Positions 24,678 through 35,860 of a stretch of DNA of 64,000 bases are shown one piece after another (position 1 is the stretch's first letter; each line of letters opens with the position of its first letter). The stretch is from positions 1,612,001-1,676,000 of the forward strand of contig JACATO010002204.1 in the NCBI GenBank assembly GCA_018389105.1. Reading direction: 5' to 3'. The position numbers and the translations under genes were made by a program. Source of the stretch: Nautilus pompilius (Eukaryota > Mollusca > Cephalopoda > Nautilida > Nautilidae). The notes below the pieces were generated by a model. The model was given only the letters and a program-made list of their open reading frames with translations. It ran no database searches and was not told the origin of the DNA.

Positions 24678-25439
24678 TTCAAAGGTTTCTGCTTAACATT
24701 TATAAGCATTCATCTGGATTGCCATAGTTAACCCAGGAAAGTAAACCTCCCCAAAACCAAGTACTGGTGTTGGGTAACTCAGTGATTTTGTTAGCAAAAT
24801 CATTTCACGTCATCTGATTCACAATCAGATATACAGTACTAGGGACATTCAAATAAAAACCTGGCTGGATAATAAACACTATGGCAATGCTACTTTAGCT
24901 AGGTTTCATTTGATCACAGGTCCCTAAATCTTTGGAAATAATTTGAATGAAAAACTACAATGTCTGGTCTAAGTTTATGCAAATAATAACACTACCTATA
25001 ATCAAAATAAGAGTCTCTTGAATGATACAGTAATCCTGCTTATCTAATTATACAAAGCTGACAGAAGGAATGGTAGTAATGCAATAGTACTTTAGACAAA
25101 ACAGGATCAGGAAATAATCAAATGCTATATAGTAGCAGGCTGCTTTTAATTACTGACTTAGCTCTACCAATGAAAGCTGCCATATGCTTTGATTGCAGCT
25201 GCAGAGAATGGCCAGGTAGAGTAGCCAACAGTACTTACAAGATGTTCAAAGACTTAGGTGGAGAGGATGGAATAATTAATCATTACCACAAATGGCTCTT
25301 TTGATCCTAAAGACAGTTGGCTGAGGCATTGCTACCTTTTACAGAAGTATTAAAATTCATGAAGCAGCTGGTGATCACACTACACATGGAGCTAGAGGCT
25401 TGCTACCTAAAACCACTGACTCTACCAAGATGCTGTCCA

Positions 25440-25620
25440 AGCTTCGATCAGGCTAACTTTGTGGTGAGTGGGCTGGAGCAGAGAATGTACACGTTGGTGG
25501 TGGGAAGATTCTGTGGTTGTGTGTGCCGGGTCATGCTTGTATCAGTGTTAATGGAACCGCTGACCATGACTCAGATATAAACCTTGTGGGAAGTGAGGTG
25601 TGTAAGCAAGACGTCAGACT
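25440..25620 (+). pseudogene. RNase H-like remnant of a retroelement
   Basis: The frame around 25510-25560 reads LCVPGHACISVNGTADHDSD. This resembles the Trp-Val-Pro-Gly-His-x-Gly-Ile-x-Gly-Asn-Glu-x-Ala-Asp signature at the end of retroelement RNase H domains, with several key residues changed. No reverse transcriptase, poly-A tail or target duplication was found nearby, so the call rests on this one motif. Confidence 0.4.
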
Positions 25621-26019
25621 CTTAAAGCACCACTTTGAAGAAAGCCCACCTTCAGCAGCAGGATCACTAACCCCCCCCCCACCCATCCCCAAACTAGGTG
25701 TTGAAACAAAGCTTCACTAGGAACCTGTCACAGTACTTTTGCTCTCCAGACAAGATCAGGTAACAAGACATCAGAGCCATATAGTGTATCCTCAATGACC
25801 TATAACCAGCATTAGACATATGAGATGAGTTTGAATGTGCACATATATACAGCACGATGCCATATTAATTTTGAAGAACCCTGTAAATGAATGTATCTGA
25901 TTGAAATTTATATATTTCAAGTGTGAGCATGTATATATGTTGGACATGTAGGTAGAAAGATAACCAGGTGCACTGTCATCATACCAAAAAATTGTGGATC
26001 CTGCAATGTTTTTCTGAAG

Positions 26020-26890
26020 TCATGTTATAGAGGGTTCATGCCAACAACAGATTACCAAAGATCTCAATATTTCTTGTTAATCTGTGTTAACTATTATCAC
26101 AATGTTTATCAAGACAAATGTCACTGATGAAACAAAGTTACATGAAAGGACTTCAACAGTAACAAAACCAAAATGTACCATTACTTTTCACAACTGTCTC
26201 GTCAAATTTCTCTCCTTAACTTTGTCAGTGCAACACAAATGAGCTAAAGAATGGTCCAACATTACCTCCATGAACTTGGCTATAGGAGGTAGGTAACAAA
26301 TTAAAAACCCTTCTGTCCAATATAAATAAAACATTTAAAAAGGACCAGTCAGATAATGTCTGGAAAAATCTTCCAGTATTGATTGGCATGTATTCTACTC
26401 TGATGAGTTCAAGTTTCAGCCATTTGTGTCTGGATGGGTTTGTAAAATTCTAACCAAGACCTTCAACTCCAATATCTTTAGTCCAGTCAAGTATGGAGAT
26501 GGAAGCATCACTCATGGTATAGATTGCAATCTTACATAGTGGAAAGACATTAATTCTGTTTGATGAAGAATATCTCAATTTTGTCAGGTTCATTGCCATT
26601 TTAAAGACACATCCTGCCATTACTCCAAGGCATTGATGCCCATATTCTTCAGAAGAATGGTGCTACATGCCACACCTCTAGTGGGATCAGTCTAGAAGAG
26701 GTCCAGAGGCATTTAACTTCTCTGGGTACCCCAACATCCCAATATAAATCTGACCGAGCACCTGTCGGAGCTTCTGGATTGTCAGCTGAAAGCAACAGTC
26801 CACATCCTTCCAATATGATGGAATTAAAGAAAGTTCTCACATGGATATGGGTAAACTTGGACCAGAACATGATACAAATTCTTACTGATT
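26020..26890 (+). pseudogene. Tc1-like transposase relic
   Basis: Pieces in shifting frames follow the order of a Tc1 transposase. DWHVFYSDEFKFQPF near 26380-26425 corresponds to the Phe-Ser-Asp-Glu-Ser-x-Phe first-Asp motif. RRMVLHATPLVG (or, in the neighbouring frame, KNGATCHTSS) near 26650-26690 corresponds to the Gln-x-Asp-Asn-Ala-x-x-His motif. PSNMMELKKVLTWIW near 26808-26850 corresponds to the C-terminal helix. Stops and frameshifts are numerous and no inverted repeats were identified. Confidence 0.7.
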
Positions 26891-29565
26891 CCTCAGAGTA
26901 AAGGTTGGTTAAGCTTCAAAAAGTGACTCAACCAAATACTAACAAAGAATTTTGATCTACTGCTTGTCTTTATTCACAGTTTTCCGCAATGAATTAACAT
27001 ACTGTAATAACAAAAAGTTTCCAAATTATTATGGCAAGACACTATACATTTGTTAAATTTTTTATTAATAAAGCTTAAGCAGTGAAAAATAACTTTTTAT
27101 TATACTTGTATTTTATACTGTTATTAATATTTACCTGCACTGTTTGTTAAAGAAGATAACTAAAATTTGGAGATTTTAAAAAAATAAGATGTTCTTGATC
27201 ATTTTCTTTTTTTGTAAAATCAGAACTACTGAAAAATTGCATTATTTACAGAAACCTTTTGAGTCACCAATAAAACTACTTGTGCAAAACTGAAAAGCTT
27301 TTTAAAAAACAAATTACACTTGCTTCTGTCTTTGGTGAAGCAGCTCAACTGCAGAGATTATGCTTTAATATTCACACTATTTACCAGGGCCATGGTTTTG
27401 GTGTCTAACCAGTGGCATGGTTTCTTTCACTCTTCTATAGCAAGCTGTTCCACTTGTTCTTCTTTCAACCACCAATCAAAACAGTTATGGTAGACTGTTT
27501 CCACACTGAGTGAATGGTTGTAAAAATGCACAGGGCACACATTAACTCTGATTCCACAAACTTCTAATCTTATGATCAATTACATTTTTTCTTTAAAAAA
27601 AAAAAAAATCCTCTGGTTTCAGAGTTCAAAGTCTAGCAAAAACAATTTTTTTGAAAAAAAAAAATCATAAGTAGTTTAATTTTTTAAATATCCAATCCTC
27701 AAAAATAAATACTGGTCTATGTATCAACATTAAATCCTCAGTTTGAAAATTTGTTGTTAGCTTTGTAAACAGCAGAAATAATTTGGAATCTATTAAAAAT
27801 CACAAATGTTTAAGATAGCTTACAAACTTGATTATGACCAGCATCAAACATTTAACAATGACAAAACAATTACTGATGATGCAGCCAGTAACAGAATTGG
27901 CACGGCTGCTGGTACTGAACGTAGATTTGGTTTACTGCTAAGCATCTTTTTTTTTTTGCTGCTTTATGCAAAGACCATAAATTAAATTCTTTAATTTTCC
28001 TTTTTTTTTATAATAATAAAAAACAAAACGATTTATAGGTTTTAAAGAAATTAATTCATATTATTAAACAAAAATTTCAAAAGGTTAAACCCCCACAATT
28101 TTACATATGAAGACTAAATGGCATTTCATAATCAGCTAATAACTTAGTTTATTAATGAATGGTTTGATGCTAATTTCTCAGTAAGCAGAAAATATACCAT
28201 TCCTAAACACCTGCCATCTTTGTAACTAGATCCTTTAAATGCCTGCAGCAATTAAAATTCATTGTTATCAGGTTTAATCTCTACAGCACTAGTTATGCAA
28301 TCAAGCTGTCAGCTAAATGAAGAGGTCTTTAATTGCCAGTAATTTATATTTATTCAACTGAAAAATAATCCCACAATAGCATTCATGGCATTTACAATAC
28401 TCTTTATATACAACATTAAAATGGTGGCTTCATACAAATTGGCATGATTTGGTCTTTACAAATGCACCATCAGTTTACTTAGTTGCTAATCCTGAAAGCA
28501 TCTGACCAAGCAGAAAACAATGTTGGTCTCTGCATTCCTGCCAAACACTCCCAAAAACTGCAAGACCACAGTACATCCCACCAATAATTTTTCATGTTTT
28601 CTTAACCAATCACAAACAAAACAATGCTAATATTCCTCACATCCTCAGGATTCAGGCCATTCCTTGCTTTAAAATTATATTTCACATTATTATCCAAATC
28701 ACTTAGAATGATCCTGTTTTTTTGTCGTCTTTTTTCAAATCATAACTAGATCCAACCATAATATAGCCATTAAAACACTGCATCAAAATCACCATAACAA
28801 TAACTCCAGTTTTAGGTCCTGGTGTTTCGTCTCTGACATTATGGAAGGCAGAAATTTCTGCTATGAGTACACAGTAAATAAGCTACAGGGAATCTCAATG
28901 CTGATTAATTACTTTTTGACCTGCAGTCAAGAAGAAATGGTCTTGTTCACTACCAGTTTTGAAATGGCAGTACTCGTGATAATAATAATACATTAAGCAT
29001 GGAGACTGTTTAACAAGTACTTATATCATGTAAAAGTTATTTGTAAGTGTACAGATCTAAACATGGTAATATTTTTAGATAGTTGATGCTAACAAACAAA
29101 TAATCCTGTCACATGAAGATACACTAGTATTAAAAATGTGCCACTTCAAGTTTAGAGTTACCCTTGGCAATAAGGCACCACAAACTTCCAGCCATTTAGA
29201 TGAATTCATACTTATTCTTAACATTTCCAAAAGAATATGATAAACTGTTTAATATTTGATGATTCAGGGCAGTATTAATGATGCTAAAATATGTCAGTAC
29301 AAAAACCTATCCAACACCTAATACAAGTTGTGACAGTAGTAAAAACTGGAAAGTTTATAATATTAATGTCTGAAAACAAATATCAAACATTCCCAAGCAT
29401 CTACTAAAGTCATAATAAAACTTGGTTGAAGTAGCCATCCCATAATGGACTTTGGCTAGTTCAATTTGAACATCCCTAGTACAATGTTTCTTGCCCAATT
29501 ATCAAGCCTTTACCTTTTTGCCACTAAATTATTCTGTCTTTGTTTTACAGCCAGTACATTACCAA

Positions 29566-29596
29566 AGAGAGAGAGAGAAGAGAGAGAGAGAGAGAA
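29566..29596. repeat. (GA)n microsatellite
   Basis: GA dinucleotide run with one AA interruption. Confidence 0.9.
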
Positions 29597-30044
29597 GCAA
29601 GCACACTTTTAAAAAAATACTAGTAATATTCAAAGTCAGTTTGACGAATTAGTCCATAAGCACAAAATAGCAATAGTCTATGACCAGCATATAAAAGAAA
29701 ATCTAATTCAAAGAACGAGATCAGATTATGAAAGTTAGTTAATTTGGATGTAATTAAAACTGACCACACCTGTCTGGCTTTTCAGTGTTTATCAAGCAAC
29801 AAGACAGCCTCAGCTGTCCATATTTGAGTGCATGGGTTTACACCAACCACACACCTAGGTAGTGTAACCTAGTGTTAAGGAATGTATTTGAGAAGACCAG
29901 AAAGTAACTCACTACTTACACTCTACAAGAAAACCCTACCAGAATGCCTTATTTTTAGATGCCAAACTTAAACCCACATGACTAACTAATGAAAAGTACA
30001 ACAAAACTATGGCATGGAAAAAAGTACACTAAACCAAGCTGATT

Positions 30045-30112
30045 CTGACCAGGAGCTGAACTCAAGCCTTCAACCATGAAAGGTCAGTAGTCTAACCACC
30101 CAGCCACCAGCC
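30045..30112 (-). repeat. tRNA-derived SINE head
   Basis: On the minus strand the sequence GGTGGCTGGGTGGTTAGACT (A-box region) is followed about 35 bases later by GAGTTCAGCTCC (B-box-like). This is the layout of a tRNA-derived Pol III promoter, and GTGGTTAGA plus TTCA-type B boxes are usual in invertebrate SINEs. The B box has decayed from GGTTCAAxTCC. There is no acceptor-stem pairing or full cloverleaf, so it is not an intact tRNA gene. The body and tail of the SINE were not delimited. Confidence 0.55.
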
Positions 30113-30989
30113 ACCCCATCATCAACATATCGAGTAGCCAGTACATCATTAGTATATCCATATTTTCTTTATTGAAGAAACTAGATGAAAAGCTGCACAG
30201 AGTTGTATGCCGTTTGCTTCAAATGAAATCAAGTTAATTATTTACTGTTCTTTAAAAAATTTTTAAAGTTTAATCTTTTCTAGATACACATCGTTTTACA
30301 ATATCAAAGGCTGAAATTTATATGTTTTAATGAACTAAACACCAAAAAAGTTCAAAATCTTAAAAAAAAAAAAAGACTGTTTTTAATTAGAATGAATCTG
30401 TAACTTTACTAGTGCCATGTACAAAAATCAATTCTTTTGCTTTTAATTGCCTCAGTAAATCCAGTGCAGCTTTGCTGCCTCCTCCTCATCTTCACTCTTT
30501 TGTTTGTTTGCTATTTACTGGCGAGCAATGCAAAGTCCACGGCCCCAATTGTGCTGTAAAAACCAAAAAAAATTTTAAGTTTTTTTTTTCTCTCTGAAAT
30601 AGTGTTTTCTGCTAATTACAACAGAATTAACATCTGGTCCACCAGAAGGGGAGACTAGAACAGCAGCAGCAACAGAAAGAGGTAATTGGTTCTGCCAGCA
30701 TGCAAACCCACATTCACACACACGTATCATATGTAAATACACATACACTACACTTTAAGATTTGTTTCTTTTTCCTTGAAAAACCTAAAACTGTCTAATA
30801 TCCAAAAGATATCAATTCCCCTAATAGCAAAAAAGGTTTTTATTTCAAAAAATAAAAAATAAAAATTTCTTATTAAAAATTTAATAGTGAAAAAGCAAAA
30901 AATTCTGAAGACCTAACATACCAAAGTCATAGAAAATCCTAACAAAGTAAAGACACCCATCAAGATATTTCTTTAAAGAAAAGGTTTTA

Positions 30990-31027
30990 ACACACACACA
31001 CACACTCTCTCTCTCTCTCTCTCTCTG
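30990..31027. repeat. (CA)n(CT)n compound microsatellite
   Basis: A CA run passes directly into a CT run. Confidence 0.9.
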
Positions 31028-32620
31028 ATGGAAAATTTAAAAAAAAATTAAACGTTTAACCTATGATTTAGAAAGTTCAACAGAATCCAGAAGAATGAAA
31101 TCTAAATGCTCTCTCTTTTGGCCATCATGGGCTACACACAGAGTGATTGTGGATGACTACATCTGCTGGCAAATATTGCGTGTCCACAATCCTGTGTTTA
31201 AAACATTTAGATATAGATAGAAATTATTTACTCAATGGTAACTACATCTCCATCCACAGACATGAAAATGTGTTGCATCGTTATTTTGTGAATGAGAAAA
31301 CAATAAAAATGAAAGGTCTTTCTCAAACAATTTTCAGAACCACTGTCTAAGTTCTCCGCACCCTCAACAATAAGTTTATGCACTTTGCTGGGTTATTTTG
31401 CATGCAGCATATCCTACTCATTCTGCAACACTTCTGCTCAACAATATTAATTCTACAGAGATAATGTGATGACTCTGCATTACAAGCATTTGCAATTTTA
31501 GGGGGGTTAAGGTGTTCAAGGTTTAAATAACTCAGAAATGCAAGATAATTATAACAAATTAGAGTGAGTATGGAATTAAGTCATTTTGCAAATGTGAGAA
31601 CCAGCTATTAAACATCTTAAAAGCATGTACCTTCAGAACCAGCAGATAGTGTCAAATTTACAAAAACCATTGTCCTGTCTGCCCTACTTTAGTATCTATT
31701 AGAACACAATATTGAGTTTTGGCTTTCTTTTTGGCTGATGTATTATAGGCTGTCTGTGTCAGTTAGCATCTTTAATAGTATACTTTCTTTTTTTTTTGTC
31801 TTTAGCATCTGTAATTTTTTATTTAAAAATGCAGTTCTGTCTTTAATGTACCTCTACAACATACTACTGATCAGCATATCAACAAACCATATAGCTCTAC
31901 AGGAAATAGTATTGCATGACTTGCTTGCTCTGTCCACATGAAGGGCTTTTTTTTTTTTTTTTATTTAATAGCCAATTACTTAGTCAACTCAAAAGTGTTG
32001 CCTACATAAAGAAAAATCTAATTTGTATACTGGACAACTTCCATATTTATACTGTATAAAATTATCTTCAGTGGTAAAGAATGGCCAACTTTACTTTCTT
32101 GATACTCTAATTACATTTGATAATAAACATGGTGTAATGTTTACAATTTTAACAAACCTACATTTACTGGCTTAACTATAAAGTGATACAGCTTCATTCT
32201 TGGGCTCTATAGGCTTAATTTTATCCGATAATCTTATATTTATAGCTTACATGATCCAATTACTAAACTGGTAAAACAGAATTGGTCGCCCCTTTTTAAT
32301 ATTCAATCCTACATCCTGCATTAAATTATGGACTGCACAATTATTTGTGCATATTATACCATAAAAAACAACAAAAAACCTGTTTATCTAGTTAGCCCAC
32401 ATATGAATTTTTTATCCATACAGTATAGGAAATAGCTTATTGATTCATCAAATATTTCTTTACTGTGGATCTCAGAATTTGTTTCACGAATGCAAATTTC
32501 ATTATCTCCATTTGAGAGCAGAATTCTAATGTCTGACAGATTCCATGTGGTTTACTATCAAAAGGCAAAACATACCGACATCAGTAAGACTACACTGCAA
32601 CAAAATTTTCCACATAAACA

Positions 32621-34903
32621 AAATTAGGTGATTTTAGTCAAATTATAGGTGCTGAGTTCAAAGATGCACCTTAAAACATTGTATCACATCTAGATTTTTT
32701 GTTATTGTGATATGTATATAAGCGTCCGAGTTCAAACAGCTGTAGAAATTCAAGGAGTGAATCAAGGGAGCTGAAATTTGGTGAACAGATGGCAGGATTA
32801 ATTCTTAGAGTTCTATATCTGTTTCAGGATGAACTGGCCCAGTTCTGGACTATCAATCAAGACAAAACATGTTAATATCAACTCGGATGTCAGGGGCTTG
32901 TCAAATGAATGTGTATTTACAACATAATTGAGGCCAATAAACTAGTCAGTACCTACCACATGACAGATTCTTTGATCCTTACCATGGCATCCAGATGAGG
33001 TTGTGCGAATAATCCAAATAGTTTTTGTTATGTTTGCGGCAAATTTACCAAAAAAAAAATCACACCAGAGAAGAATTACAGATCTGGTAAAAGTTGCATA
33101 CCATTCTTACTTCAAAGTCAAGCTTGGAGACCAGGACAAAAGTTGGGCGCCTCATATAAATTGCAATACTTGTTATTCTGGTCTCACAAAATGGATGAAA
33201 GACACTGGAAAAATGCCCTTTGCAATTCCAATGGTTTGGAGAGAACCTAAGGATCACTCAACAGACTGTTACTTTTGTATGACAAAGATATCCAGGTATT
33301 CAACAAAGAACAAGCACAAAATAGAATACCCTGACATCCACTCTGCTATAAAGCCTGTCCCTCACAGTAATGAGCTAGCCATTCCAATACCACCTCCTAA
33401 CTATGAAGATCTTCTTGAAGTTGGCAGTAATACAGAACCAGAAAACAGGAAGTTGTTATCTGACAGTGATTACAACCCTGATAAGGAGAATAACCCACAT
33501 TTGATAACACAATCTGAACTCAATGACTTGATTCACAATCTAAAACCAAGGATAATTCAGAATTGCTTGGTTCAAGGCTATGGCAATGGAATTTGTTGGA
33601 ACCTGGCACACTGATCTCAGTTTACAGGAATCATGGTGAAAAACTGGCCAGCTTTTTTTAAACCAAGGACAATTTTTGCTATTGTACAGATATCAATGGT
33701 TTGATAAATGAACTGGGTTATTATCATAATCCAGATGAGAGGCGGCTGTTTATTGATTCTTCAAAGCTCAGTCTCAAGGCAGTTTTGCTGCACAATGGCA
33801 ATATTAATCCATCTGTCCCAGTGGCCCATGCAACTGGAATGAAAGAATCATACAAATCCATGGAAACTATACTCAATGCCATCAAATACAGTGAACACAA
33901 TTGGAGCATATGTGGGGATTTAAAAGTGATTGGCTTACTTACTGGAATGCAAAGTGATTTTACAAAGTATTGCTGCTTCCTTTGTTTGTTGGATAGCAGA
34001 GCCACTCAGCAGCATTAGCAAAAGAAAGAATGGCCAAGAAGAGAAAGATATGTACCTGATGAAAGCAGTATAATACACCAACCATTGCCAGCTCCTGAAA
34101 AAATTCTTCTACCACCACTGCACATCAAATTAGGTCTAATGAAGAATTTTGTGAAGGCTATAAACAAGGAAGGTGATGGGTTTAAGTACCTCAGAACAAA
34201 ATTTCCAAAACTGAGTGATGCCAAACTGAAAGAAGGGATTTTCATTGGGCCTCAAATCAGAAAAACTCTAAATGATCCAGAGTTTAATAAGCAGTTGACT
34301 GAATTGGAACTTAATGCTTGGCAATCCTTCAAAGCAGTTGTCACTGGTTTCTTAGGCAATAAGGAGAGAGAAAACTATATAGAGCTGGTCACCAAACTTA
34401 TTGAAGATTTCCATGTGATGAGTTGCCACGTGTCACTTAAAATGCATTTTTTATATTCACACTTGGACTTCTTTCCCCAGAATATGAGAAGCATTAATGA
34501 TGAACACGGAGAACGTTTTCATCAAGAAATTTCATACATGGAGCAGCGATATCAGGGCAGATATAATTCAGCTATGATGGGAGATTTTTGTTGGTTTCTT
34601 CAGAGAGAATTGAGTGCAAGCTACAAGAGACACTCACGTATTACAACACATTTCAAACAGAAGAAAGTTTCTAAATAAGCTGATGCCGGAAGTGATCAAA
34701 ACATTCATGACAAGGTACAAAAAGTTTCTCACTGAATAGTAGTATAAAATCTTGACTTTTACTGAGTGGGACATATTATGAAAATCTTTGAGGTATTTCT
34801 TTTCAACTATTTAACTTGCAACAACAAAAGATCTAGACGTGCTAGAGAAAAATGGATAGTACCATTGAAATCAGCATGTAAAAATTAACGAAAAACACCT
34901 AAT
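32621..34903 (+). mobile_element. TIR transposon of unnamed family, about 2.3 kb
   Basis: The left end AATTAGGTGATTTTAGTC (32622) and, read inward from the right, AATTAGGTGTTTTTCGTT (34903) form a short inverted repeat sharing AATTAGGTG and an adjacent T-run. A target duplication is not obvious. The interior is filled by a long plus-strand coding region with few lesions, so this is one of the younger insertions in the window. The protein family is widespread in animal repeats as I recall it, but I cannot assign a superfamily name. Confidence 0.65.
33018..34678 (+). pseudogene. Putative transposase of the unnamed TIR element, lightly damaged
   Basis: Several long frames line up as one protein of about 550 residues. 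In order: a Cys-Tyr-Val-Cys-Gly knuckle (33019-33036), then a frameshift in an A9 run at about 33050-33059. Next come KVKLGDQDKSWAPHINCNTC and PMVWREPKDHSTDCYFCM, probably two zinc-binding segments. A second frameshift lies near 33555, and the next frame has stops near 33659 and at 34016. Downstream are RRLFIDSSKLSLKAVLLHNG, ICGDLKVIGLL, KYCCFLC, LLPPLHIKLGLMKNFVKAIN and NDEHGERFHQEISYMEQRYQ. The Asp in FIDSSK, the Asp in CGDLK and the Glu in DEHGE are plausible catalytic acids of an RNase H-fold enzyme, which is inference. No host-gene exon structure is visible. Confidence 0.7.
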
Positions 34904-35499
34904 TATACATATGCGAAAAACAAAGTTGAAATTTCTTACATAGTGCTATTTAAAGATAAATTGTAAATCTGTTATGAAAGAAATATTCTGCTCTTTTGAA
35001 CCTCAAGGCATTACAATTTTCTTTGGATGATGTGAGGATTCTGACCAGATCATCTACAGACTGCGAATAACTGAATCTTTGCATATTTAAAAAAAGTTGT
35101 TCTTTTAATCCTGTTCTCTTTTAATAGCAAATTTTTCCGCTATGGGATCATATCAGGCTATGCTACCACACTTGTTTATTTTCATTGCCAAGCTTATTTA
35201 AGAATAAACACTGCATTTTGTTTGAAATATTCCAGGAATTTACTATTTTGTTTCTTTTTTAAATTAACCATGTTGACCAACACACCTCCTTTACTTGGTT
35301 TGTTAAGTTTGTAAATATTATAGTGCCCTGCCATAATAATTTGACAACCTATTGTTCTTACAATCTTTTGGCTTGTAGGAAATAGCAAATAAAGATAATC
35401 AATAGAATGAACTGCTCTATGTGCCCAGGGCACATTTTGCAGCATGAACCTCCTCTTGGCACTGAATCAACAATATCTTGTATCACAGCCAAATTCAGG

Positions 35500-35860
35500 T
35501 TTCCCTATATCCAAGGGAGAACTTCCTTCAATTCCATCATATTGATAGGACATGGAAAAGTGTCTTTCAAAAAATGATCCAGAATGTTCCACAGGTAATC
35601 AGATATATACCATAGCTTTCGGGTATTCATAGAAGTCCAGTGCCGTGATTCCTCTTCCAGACTGGCTGCACAAGTGTGAGATGTAGCATCATTCTCCTGG
35701 AAAATATGGGCATCAAATCTCAATATGCCTTTTTGGTACAATAGTAGATGTCTCTTTAAAATGGCAATGCATCCAGCAGATCTATAATAGCCTTCAAAAG
35801 CATTTGTCTTCCTACCATAAAAGATTGCAGACCATATAAATGACACTTCCAACTACATAC
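35500..35860 (-). pseudogene. Tc1-like transposase relic
   Basis: A minus-strand frame contains WSAIFYGRKTNAFE near 35800-35840, FDAHIFQENDATSHTCAASL near 35665-35720 and YLWNILDHFL near 35565-35595. It ends PINMMELKEVLPWI near 35510-35550. The Gln-x-Asn-Asp-Ala-x-x-His motif, the Leu-Trp-Asn/Asp-x-Leu-Asp motif and the C-terminal Leu-Lys-Glu helix are in Tc1 order. The catalytic Asn-Pro-Ile-Glu block before Leu-Trp is degraded. The upstream half is missing. Confidence 0.7.
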
